From UBA1724 sp963632245 (lineage in GTDB: Bacteria > Verrucomicrobiota > Lentisphaeria > Oligosphaerales > Oligosphaeraceae): a stretch of DNA of 16,326 nt. Positions 1 through 7,400 of this stretch are shown here, in pieces; positions within the stretch are counted from its first letter, which is position 1; each line of letters opens with the position of its first letter. A program made the position numbers and the translations under genes. The stretch covers positions 1 to 16,326 of the forward strand of contig CAVGTF010000034.1 of assembly GCA_963632245.1 (NCBI GenBank). Direction: 5' to 3'. The notes under the pieces are model-generated. The model saw only the letters and a program-made list of their open reading frames with translations. It was not told the origin of the DNA and made no database searches.

Positions 1-88
1 AGCCCCCCGCACCCCCCGAATGCCTTTTGGGTAGCGGGTGTGGATTAGCCCCCCGTACCCCCCGAATACTTTTTGGGTTGGTGGCACC
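1..88 (-). repeat. G-rich dispersed repeat unit P, left copy
   Basis: Read on the minus strand this 88-bp segment matches 8461-8547 on the plus strand with only three differences (one missing G and two substitutions). Each copy contains two similar sub-units, each an ACCCAAAA-type start followed by ATTCGGGGG and a run GGGGGGCT, about 45 bp apart. The segment runs off the window at base 1. It lies directly downstream, on the same strand, of the repeat core at 101-157, so the two form one longer composite element. No gene is seen here. Confidence 0.9.
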
Positions 89-160
89 GCGGCACGCGGC
101 GCGGAAGAGCGCCTGCGGCACCTTGTAACCCTACTCCCTACTACCTTCCTACCTGCTATC
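87..160 (-). repeat. Composite heptad/hairpin repeat, copy R2
   Basis: On the minus strand this has degenerate 7-bp units (GGTAGTA, GGGAGTA and neighbours, 131-160), then ACAAGGTGCCGC and GCTCTTC (104-124), then a short inverted repeat CCGCG...CGCGG (87-104). The same order of parts recurs at 329-398, 8380-8462, 8593-8669 and 16236-16312. One heptad junction carries an extra base, so this array is slightly out of register. It lies downstream of the sensor kinase stop codon. Confidence 0.85.
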
Positions 161-198
161 TGCGGGCGATTGCGCCCGCATTCGCCGCCGGAAGGCGG
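161..198. repeat. Two adjacent perfect hairpins in the left intergenic region
   Basis: Bases 161-168 (TGCGGGCG) pair perfectly with 173-180 (CGCCCGCA) across the loop ATTG. Bases 185-189 (CCGCC) pair with 194-198 (GGCGG) across GGAA. The second resembles the hairpin at 329-343 (stem CCGCC/GGCGG, different loop) and may be the remnant of another repeat copy. Neither is followed by a clear T-run, so neither reads as a classical intrinsic terminator. Confidence 0.6.
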
Positions 199-238
199 AA
201 GGAATTAGGCGGGGGCGTACGAATCATTCGGGGGGAAT

Positions 239-290
239 ATCCAAAGGACTGGGGGCAAGCCCCCCGCACTCCCCGAATACCTTTGCTAGG
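239..290 (-). repeat. G-rich hairpin unit with GTCCTTTGGAT end
   Basis: Read on the minus strand: CCTAGCAAAGG (280-290), a G-rich run with ATTCGGGG, a hairpin GGGGGC/GCCCCC (251-264) with a two-base loop, and GTCCTTTGGAT (239-249). The hairpin and GTCCTTTGGAT recur in the same order at 8541-8566. CCAAAGGACTGGGG also recurs at 16202-16215. The 11-mer CCTTTGCTAGG (plus-strand reading) recurs at 8380, 8593 and 16236. At those sites it leads straight into the heptad array, but here it does not, which suggests a rearranged mosaic. Confidence 0.75.
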
Positions 291-328
291 CACGCGCCGC
301 GGTGCGCCCCAAAAAGCCGCCACTCGTA

Positions 329-398
329 CCGCCGTTCAGGCGGAAGAGCGCCTGCGGCACCTTATAAACCTTCTCCCTTCTCCCTACTCCCTTCTACC
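329..398 (-). repeat. Composite heptad/hairpin repeat, copy R1 (overlaps end of sensor kinase gene)
   Basis: On the minus strand: four exact 7-bp units GGTAGAA, GGGAGTA, GGGAGAA, GGGAGAA (398 down to 371), then GG TTTATAA, the core AAGGTGCCGC...GCTCTTC, and the hairpin CCGCC-TGAAC-GGCGG (329-343). The heptads are translated as the last residues of the sensor kinase, and TAA at 362-364 is its stop codon. With the array at 131-160 this makes two same-orientation copies within 300 bp. Confidence 0.88.
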
Positions 399-1834
399 TT
401 TTCTTTGGGCAGGACAATGCGGAAGGTGGAGCCGCCGCCGGGGGTCTCGTCGATTTCGGCGGAGCCCTGGTGGAGTTGGAGGGTATGTTTGACGATCGCG
501 AGTCCCAGTCCGGTGCCGCCCTGGGAGCGTGAGCGTTGTTTATCCACGCGGTAGAATCGTTCGAAGATGCGTGGCCAGTGTTCTTTTGGGATGCCGCATC
601 CGTGGTCGACGCAGGCGAGGGTGATGGTATCGTCGGTCTGTGTGATGACGAGCGTGACGCTCTGGCTGCCGCTGTATTTCAGGGCATTCCTTAGGAGATT
701 CCCGATGGCCTGGGAGAGCAGTTGCGGATCCCCCAGGACCCATGCCTCCCGGGAGGCGACGAGCGCCAAGCTGCACTTTTTCTGGTCGGCGAGTTCCCGG
801 ACGTCCTCCAGACAGCCCTTGGCCACCTCCCGGAGATCCAGTGGCACGAAATCGCCGCGGCGTTCCTCCTGTCGGTGTTCCAGGGCGGCGAGCGCCAGGA
901 TATCCTGGACCAAGTTATTGAGGCGTTGTGACTGTGAGCACAGCATGGCCAGCAGTCGTTTCTTTTGTTCTTCGGGGAGCTTTGGTGCCTCCTGGAGGGT
1001 CTCCACGGCGGTGATGATGGCGGTGAGCGGGGTTTTGATTTCGTGGGAGATATTGGAGATGAAGTCCTTCCGGAACTCCTCCAGTCGCTGCATTTCCCGT
1101 AGCTGCTTTCGGAGCTGTCCCGTCATGGCGCGGACATTCTTTGCGATTTTGCGGACCAGTCCCCGTGAGGGCACGGGTATGGGTGTATCCAGAGCGCCGT
1201 CTGCGATGAGCGACATGCTTTCCTGGAGTCGTTCCAGGGGTCGGTAGAGTCGTCGCCAGACGTGGAGAGTCAGCAGTGCCACGGCGGCCACTCCCAGTGC
1301 CAGAGTCCCCCAGAAGAGTCGTCGGGAGAGCAGGAGGATTCGGGAGGTGCGGTCGGTGCTTACGGCGGCGCGCAGGATATACGGACCGTCTGCGGGGGTG
1401 TCCAGCAGTGTGGCGTAGTAGGTCATCCACTTTCCGGTGGACTCGCTCTGTCGGGTGACCGCCACGGGGGTGCCGTTGAGGGCGCCCTGGACCTCCTTGC
1501 GGAGGCGGTGGTTTTCCAGGGCATCGGCGTCGTGCCGTGTGGAATCCGCGATCACGGTGCCGTCGGCGCGGATGACAGTGAGCCGGAGGGAATCCCGTGT
1601 GAAGTCGTCGCAGATTTCGCGGACATCCTGGAGTCGACCCTCGCGCAGGAGGGGCGCGGTCAGGCTTTCGAAGAGCTCGGTTGCCTCCTGAATGGAGGCG
1701 AGAGTCTCCTGTTGGATATTCTTCTGGAAGGCCTCCAGTTGCCAATAGAGGACGGCTCCCAGCAGGAGGACGGCTCCCAGCATGAGTGCGGGGAATGCGA
1801 ACAGTCGGATGCCGCGGGGCGAGGAGGTGCTCAT
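362..1834 (-). CDS. PhoR-type sensor histidine kinase
   Basis: This inner-membrane two-component sensor kinase of 490 aa is the presumed partner of the response regulator just upstream. Transmembrane segments lie at about 11-31 and 172-192. They enclose an extracytoplasmic sensor region of about 140 residues, followed by a HAMP-like linker (about 193-245). The HisKA box is SHEIKTPL with phospho-acceptor His264. The ATPase domain has the N box (N383), the G1 box DHGCG (410-414), an F box (FERFYR) and the G2 box GTGLGLAIVKH. No PAS domain separates HAMP from HisKA, unlike E. coli PhoR, so any signal probably enters through the external domain. The ATG overlaps the regulator's stop (ATGA), with GGAGG close upstream. 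The last eleven residues (VEGSREKGEGL) come from a dispersed heptad repeat. A phosphate-sensing role is inferred from the operon. Confidence 0.93.
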   Translation of the reverse strand: MSTSSPRGIRLFAFPALMLGAVLLLGAVLYWQLEAFQKNIQQETLASIQEATELFESLTAPLLREGRLQDVREICDDFTRDSLRLTVIRADGTVIADSTRHDADALENHRLRKEVQGALNGTPVAVTRQSESTGKWMTYYATLLDTPADGPYILRAAVSTDRTSRILLLSRRLFWGTLALGVAAVALLTLHVWRRLYRPLERLQESMSLIADGALDTPIPVPSRGLVRKIAKNVRAMTGQLRKQLREMQRLEEFRKDFISNISHEIKTPLTAIITAVETLQEAPKLPEEQKKRLLAMLCSQSQRLNNLVQDILALAALEHRQEERRGDFVPLDLREVAKGCLEDVRELADQKKCSLALVASREAWVLGDPQLLSQAIGNLLRNALKYSGSQSVTLVITQTDDTITLACVDHGCGIPKEHWPRIFERFYRVDKQRSRSQGGTGLGLAIVKHTLQLHQGSAEIDETPGGGSTFRIVLPKEKVEGSREKGEGL

Positions 1835-2526
1835 AGTGCCTCCGCGGGCTTCAGTCGGTATCCCACTCCCCGGACGGTCTCCAGGGCGGGGGAGAGGGCC
1901 TTCAGCTTTCGCCGGAGGCTGACCATCTGGACATCGATGGCGCGTTCGGTGACGGGATAGTTTCCGCCTTTGGTGTGGGCGACGATTTGGGAGCGCGTGA
2001 AGACCTGTCCTGGGTGGTTCAGGAAGAGATGCAGGAGGGCCATTTCGCCGGCGGTGAGCTCCAGCGCCTCGCCGTTGAGAGTCGCCAGGTGTTTTTGGGG
2101 ATCTAGCCGCAGGGGACCGTATTCATAGCTGGGTCGTTCGCCGGATTCCTCCCGGAGCCGCAGCTGTGTGCGGATGCGTGCCAGGAGCACCTGTCGATTG
2201 AAGGGCTTCGTGACGTAGTCGCCGGCGCCCAGATCCAGTCCCCGCACGATATCGGCCTCCGAGCTGCGTGCGGTGAGCATGATGATAGGGATTCGGCGCA
2301 GTTCGGGATCCGCCTTGAGAGTCTCGCAGACGGTGAAGCCGTCTATTCCCGGGAGCATGAGATCCAGGAGGATAAGATCGGGGAAGTGTTTTCGCGTCAG
2401 GGTGAGTGCCTCATTGCCGTCGGCGGCGGTGAGAGGGGATTGGTATCCCTCGGCGACCAGGGTCATGGCGAGCACTTCCCGGATGCTTTCGTCGTCTTCG
2501 ACAATGAGGATCTTTTCCCGTTTCAT
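1831..2526 (-). CDS. PhoB/OmpR-family response regulator
   Basis: This cytoplasmic transcription regulator of 231 aa has a receiver domain (about 4-120). The acidic pair is D11/D12, phospho-acceptor Asp55 sits in LILLDLMLPG, and the switch and lysine residues are T85 and K107 (KPFN). A C-terminal winged helix (about 133-228) carries the recognition-helix pattern ERAIDVQMVSLRRKL and ends in VRGVGYRL, as in PhoB/OmpR proteins. The length is normal for the family. Its ATG overlaps the transporter stop (ATGA), and no clear Shine-Dalgarno precedes it, so translation is probably coupled to the transporter. Its own stop overlaps the kinase start. The transporter next door makes phosphate control (PhoB-like) the best guess, but target sites were not identified. 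Confidence 0.94.
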   Translation of the reverse strand: MKREKILIVEDDESIREVLAMTLVAEGYQSPLTAADGNEALTLTRKHFPDLILLDLMLPGIDGFTVCETLKADPELRRIPIIMLTARSSEADIVRGLDLGAGDYVTKPFNRQVLLARIRTQLRLREESGERPSYEYGPLRLDPQKHLATLNGEALELTAGEMALLHLFLNHPGQVFTRSQIVAHTKGGNYPVTERAIDVQMVSLRRKLKALSPALETVRGVGYRLKPAEAL

Positions 2527-4238
2527 GGAGTGGTATCGGTGGTGATTCCCTCGGTGGGGATGACCTCGTAGGGTCGCAGGTAGAGCTGTCCGGCGCGGTC
2601 GGTGATATTGGAGAGATGCCGCAGGATCTTCTGCATCTCCGTGAGCAGCTCCAGGAAGACGATTCCGATTTCGGGGCGGCAGGTGCCGTTTGCGATGCGC
2701 GCCAGGTGTTCCTGTTCGGAGGCGGCGAAGTGTTCCTTTAGCCGGAGGCGTGCGGCGACGGTCTCGCCGATGCGTGCGGCGCTGTTGTCATGGAGGACCT
2801 CGGCGACCCGCTGGACATGGGTTTCCAGTTCGGAGAGGAGCTGGTCGTATTCCTTGGAGGCGGCGTCGCTGAAGCGGAGGCCCTTGTCCTGGATGTGGTT
2901 CATGATCTCCAGGATGATGGCGGCGTGGTCGCCGATGCGTTCGGCGTCATTGGAACAGTGGAGCAGCAGTGGGACCACCTGTGCCTGCTGGGGGGTGAGG
3001 GGCTGCTGCATGAGCCGCGAGAGGTAGTCGGCGATATCGGCCTGGCGGTTGTCCACGTCCTCCTCGCGCTCTTTCATGTGCTGGATGACCTTCTTGTTTT
3101 CCTCGTCATTATGGGCGTAGCAGCGCAGTGCGGCCACGGACATGATGCAGGCATTCTTGAGCATGGCGCCCAGTGCGGAGGTGGTTTGTGCCAGAGCGAA
3201 GGGCGGATTTTGGAGCAGATGGGGTTCCAGGCGCTTGTAGTGGACTTCGTCGGTCTTTACGGGGATGATCGCCTCGCAGATCCGGACCAGTAGCGGGATG
3301 AATCCGACCAGTGCCAGGGTGGTGCAGACATTGAAGAGCGTGTGTGCGTTGGCGATTTGTCGTGGGAGGGTGGCGTCTCCGCAGATCCAGTCGAGTATCT
3401 GGAAGAACGAGGGTTTTCCGCAGACGGGGATATAGAAGCTGATGAATGCTAGGATGGCTCCGATGACATTGAAGAGCGTGTGAGCCAGTGCGGCCTGTTT
3501 TGCCACGCGGTTTGCGGGGATTGCGGCCAGCTGTGCGGTGATGGTGGTTCCGATATTGGAGCCCAGTGTCAGGCAGACTGCGGTATGCAGTCCCAGCATT
3601 CCGTTTGCGGCGAGGATGATGATGACTCCGGTGGCGGCGGAGCTGCTCTGGATGATGAAGGTGACGCCCATTCCCACGGCGATGGCGCCCAGTGCGGCCA
3701 GTGGCGGGATGAAGCCGCTTTCGGTGGGTTCGCAGGCGAAGAGCTGGAATGCCTTCATGAAGGAGGGAAGCTTGCTGAGCTCCTTCAGGGTATCGCCCAT
3801 CAGATTCAGACCCATGAAGAGGAATCCGAAGCCCATGATGGTGAGTCCCCAGCTGGAGATGGCGCGCTTCTTCTGGAGCCAGAGGATCATTCCCAGGAAG
3901 AGGGCCGGCATCACCAGCCAGCCCACATTGAAGGCCACCAGCTGTGCGGTGATGGTGGTGCCGATATTGGCGCCGAAGATGATTCCGATGGACTGCGTCA
4001 GGTTCAGCAGCCCCGCGTTCACGAAGCCGATGACCATGACGGTGACGGCGCTGGAGGACTGCACGACGCAGGTCACCGCCGCGCCGGAGAGGATCGCCAC
4101 TACCCGGTTGGAGGAAAAGACCTTCAGGATGGCGCGCATGCGGTCGCCGGCGGACTGGCTGAGCCCGTCGCTCATCAGGTTCATGCCGTAGATGAAGATG
4201 GCGAGTCCGCCGAAGACCTGGAAGAACTGTGAGAGCAT
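2523..4238 (-). CDS. Na+/phosphate cotransporter with C-terminal PhoU-like domain
   Basis: This inner-membrane Na+-dependent phosphate transporter of the NptA/PNaS family is 571 aa from the start chosen here. The inverted-repeat transport core shows the two family signatures twice: QSSSA at 60-64 and 197-201, and G(A/S)NIGTT at 89-95 and 226-232. Residues from about 355 to 555 form a helical PhoU-like domain (SNDAERIGDHAA, SNITDRAGQL). The reading frame is open to an ATG at 4322. The ATG at 4238 is preferred because family members begin close to the GGLAIFIYGMNLMSDGL segment, and the extra 28 residues are low-complexity and cover a perfect DNA palindrome. Neither start has a good Shine-Dalgarno. 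It is followed through an ATGA overlap by the regulator and kinase. The substrate is assigned from the family. Confidence 0.92.
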   Translation of the reverse strand: MLSQFFQVFGGLAIFIYGMNLMSDGLSQSAGDRMRAILKVFSSNRVVAILSGAAVTCVVQSSSAVTVMVIGFVNAGLLNLTQSIGIIFGANIGTTITAQLVAFNVGWLVMPALFLGMILWLQKKRAISSWGLTIMGFGFLFMGLNLMGDTLKELSKLPSFMKAFQLFACEPTESGFIPPLAALGAIAVGMGVTFIIQSSSAATGVIIILAANGMLGLHTAVCLTLGSNIGTTITAQLAAIPANRVAKQAALAHTLFNVIGAILAFISFYIPVCGKPSFFQILDWICGDATLPRQIANAHTLFNVCTTLALVGFIPLLVRICEAIIPVKTDEVHYKRLEPHLLQNPPFALAQTTSALGAMLKNACIMSVAALRCYAHNDEENKKVIQHMKEREEDVDNRQADIADYLSRLMQQPLTPQQAQVVPLLLHCSNDAERIGDHAAIILEIMNHIQDKGLRFSDAASKEYDQLLSELETHVQRVAEVLHDNSAARIGETVAARLRLKEHFAASEQEHLARIANGTCRPEIGIVFLELLTEMQKILRHLSNITDRAGQLYLRPYEVIPTEGITTDTTP

Positions 4239-4279
4239 GGTAGGAAAATGGAAGAATTGGTTTCCGTTCTCGGAGGGCG

Positions 4280-4320
4280 GCCCGGAGGGGCGCCGCGCGG
4301 CGCCGGTCGTTTCTCCGGGC
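4280..4320. promoter_or_regulatory. Nested perfect palindrome in the leader of the phosphate transporter gene
   Basis: An outer 8-bp stem GCCCGGAG (4280-4287) pairs with CTCCGGGC (4313-4320). It encloses a perfect 16-bp palindrome GGCGCCGCGCGGCGCC (4289-4304). If translation starts at 4238, this is in the untranslated leader 42 bp upstream of the start codon. No T-run follows on the minus strand. It could be a regulatory hairpin, an attenuator-like structure or a repetitive-extragenic-palindrome type element. The pairing is certain and the role is not. Confidence 0.55.
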
Positions 4321-4344
4321 ATCGCCCCTACCGTATTGGAGGAG

Positions 4345-4393
4345 AATCGGACTTCTATTTTCCTAACCGATTTCTAACGCGGGGAAAATCGGT
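4345..4393. promoter_or_regulatory. Cluster of CCGATT half-sites, candidate operator
   Basis: Bases 4366-4373 (ACCGATTT) and 4386-4393 (AAATCGGT) form a perfect 8-bp inverted repeat with a 12-bp spacer. A third related site, AATCGG, lies at 4345-4350. All three lie between the glycosidase stop (4411) and the transporter start (4238). The sequence does not match the E. coli Pho box. It could be an operator for the transporter operon or a weak hairpin ending the glycosidase transcript; there is no T-run to favour termination. Confidence 0.4.
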
Positions 4394-4410
4394 CCCTTGC
4401 GGGGAGTGTG

Positions 4411-7400
4411 CTACAGGGGTTCTTCCTTCGGGGTCACCAGGAAGATTGCGGTGGACATGGGCTGTGCGGTGTAGTTGAATTGCCCGCCGTGGACGGGGAA
4501 TTCCTCGCCGGAGATCAGCTCCTTCGCGATGCCCTCCTTCTCCAGCACCTTCAAGGTGCGTTCGCCGCCGGCGGCGAAGTGGATTCCCAGGACATTTCCG
4601 GCTGCCCAGATGGAATCAGAGTCGCGGTTGTCGTAGCAGTGGAGGCCGGTCTGGAGAGCCAGTGCGCGCAGCCAGGAGGCGCGCAGGGGCGGCAGTGCGG
4701 AGAAGATCACTCGGCAGCCATTCACGGTGCTTTCCGCCATGACGGGCAGTCCGTCGCCATCCACGGCAAGGATGGCGGAATTGGTTGCGGGTCGGAAGAC
4801 GGGGATTTCCTGGAAGCTGCTGCAGCCGATGTTGACGATGTTTCCGCCCAGGCTCTCGATGCCCTGTGCGGTGAGGACGGGCGTGGGCTTTTGGCAGCCC
4901 CGCATGTCGATATCGAAGTGCATTCCGGTGAGTTTCTCCATGGTCTCGGTGGAGAAGTGATCGCCGTTTTCTGCGGGATTGATGGCCATTCCGAAGATGA
5001 CGGTATTTCCCTGAATCAGGATCTTCTCCTGGATGTATGCGATTTCCTCATCGGAGAGGCTGAGGGGGTTCTGGAAGAACCACAGTTTGTGTTCCAGGGG
5101 GATCTGTTCCAGGCCGGGCATGACGTAGTTCTCGTGTGCCACGCCGGAGTGACCGATTTCCACGCGCTGCTGGGAGATGGCGTAGGCGTGTGCCATGGTG
5201 TTGTAGGTGACGCGTTCCATGGCGTCCTGGGAGACGATGATCGCCATGGCATTTGCGGGATCGATGAGCCTCGGGGCTGCCTGTGCGATGGTCTCTTCGG
5301 CTTGGGAGAGTCGCTGTGCCATCTGTGCCAGCCGTAGATCCCGGAAGGTCCAGCCGTTGCTGAAATCGTAGTATCGCAGGGCGACGCCGTGTGCCAGGCA
5401 TGCGGCCATTTCGCGGGCGAGGACCGCCGCGGATTCGCCGAGGGTATGACAGCCTCCGAAGACGGCGCCGGCGCCGGAGTGGAGGGTGCGGATATCGGCT
5501 TCGGTGGTGAAAACCATCTTGGCTTGTCGGGCGGATGCCACGGGGATCATGAATGCGCCGGGTCCGCCGGGGCCGCGGGACATGTAGGAGGAGGGCGCGT
5601 GGAGGAGATCCACCACGGGGGAATCCAGGATCTTCCGCAGCGCCCAGTGGCCGCTGTTCTGGGACCAGTAGCTGGCGGTGATCTCGTTCAGGTATCCGTA
5701 GTAGGCGCCGGTGAGGAGTCGTCCGCCGGTGGCATTCTTGACGGTGGTGCAGAGATGCACGATGGCATCGGAGACCACCTCCGCCATGCAGCGGTTGAAG
5801 TCCATGACCATCTGGCTCTGTGCGGGCAGACGCAGGAAGGCATTTGTGTTGTGGTCACGGCGTGCTTCGGGGCGTGGCAGGGCATTGGTGTCGATGATCT
5901 CCTGGAAGGACTGGAAGGCGGTCTTCCAGGCGGCATTTGCCTTCTGGATGGTGCCGTATTTGCCCTGGGCGAATCGGACGAATGCCTGGCGGAAGGCGAC
6001 GCTGTAGTCCACGAATTCATTGGGATTCTGGCAGCCCCAGTACATCCACTCCCAGGTGATGCCGCTGCTGGGGAGCAGTGCCACCACGCGCTTGCCGTAG
6101 GGCATCTTGTCCAGGTGTTCTGCGATCTGTTCCAGCAGGTCGTCGGCGAGATTTAGCCAGATTTCGGATGCCATGGAGGGCGAGGTCTGGGCCTCCATGC
6201 CGTAGTTGATGACCTTGTGGGAGCCGTCGGCGGTGACTACCAGACTCTCGGGCTGGGCTTCCAGCAGCGGGAGCATCGTGGGGCTTCGCATGGGATCCAG
6301 TCCCGCGATGACCACTAGGTGGAGCTCCGGATTGCGCAGGAGCGCGGAGGTGCACACGTTGTCCAGGGTGGTGAAGTCGATCTTTCCCCGTGCGTCCACG
6401 GGGATGTAGTAGTGCAGCCAGAGGCCGGGCACATCGCTGTCGGCGGCCAGCTTGATCTCCCGGTAGTTGTTGTCCTCATCGGTCATGTCGATGAGATACT
6501 GGATCATGCTGGCGTGTTCGCTGCCGTTGATTTCCAGGCGTGGGACGGTCTCCTGGTTGATGAGCGAGACGAAGGGCAGGGCGTGTTCGGGGGAGTTCTC
6601 CGGAGTGGGCGTTACAGTGATGGTGTCGTTTCCGGCGAAGGGCAGGGCGTGTCCGCCGAGGGTGGCGGTGGCCTTATAGGTCCCGGGGGGCAGCAGGGAG
6701 AGTGTGGCGGGTGCCAGGGCGAGGGGGATTTCCGTGCCGTTGTCCAGGGTGCCTGCGGGGATCAGGGTATTGAGGAGCAGGTAGTCGTGGGTACCGTCGG
6801 AGAGTCGGATGGTGAAGTCCGCATCGTCGGTCTGGACGCATTCGCCGCGGGAGACCAGTCGGGCATTTGCGGGCGACCAGGGGGCTTCGGTGGGTGTGGC
6901 GGGGAGGTCCAGTCCCTCCAGGGATACATTCAGGAGATTGGTGCCATTGGGGATGATGAGCTGCCAGGGCGGAGTGCCATTGACGCCCAGCACCTGGACC
7001 TCCTGCGTGGCGGGGATCCTCGCCCAGGCGTTGATCTGGCTGGCCGACAGTGGCTGGCAGCGCCAGGACTTGTCGGTGACCACGCGCTTCTGGGAGCCGT
7101 CGGCGTAGATCAGCACCAGGTCGGCGATGGCGCCGCCGGGGCCGTCGGCGTTGTAGACCTTCAGGCGAAGGGTATTTCGGCCGTTGTGGAGGAGGGACTT
7201 CACGTCCACTGCATCCGCCTTGACCCAGACATCCTGGTTGACCGTCTCCAGACGGGTGCCATTGACCAGCGCCTCCACCTCGTTGTCGGCAGTGAAATAG
7301 AAGATGGCGCTTTTGAGATCAGCGGTGTTCTCCAGGTCGAATGTCTTCTCGAAGACGCACTGTGTGTGGGGCTTTTCGCCGAGTTCGGCATTCCAGAGCC

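Noticed and set aside
73..492. Open reading frame of 139 codons on the plus strand
   Set aside because: It consists of repeat sequence and the antisense of the kinase end; the protein is low-complexity Arg/Pro/Gly-rich with no family features.
538..547. TTATCCACG, similar to a DnaA box
   Set aside because: It is a single site inside the kinase coding sequence with no cluster around it.
4239..4322. Longer start for the phosphate transporter at 4322
   Set aside because: The added 28 residues are low-complexity and cover a perfect nested palindrome; family members start near the first membrane segment. It is not fully excluded, as neither start has a good Shine-Dalgarno.
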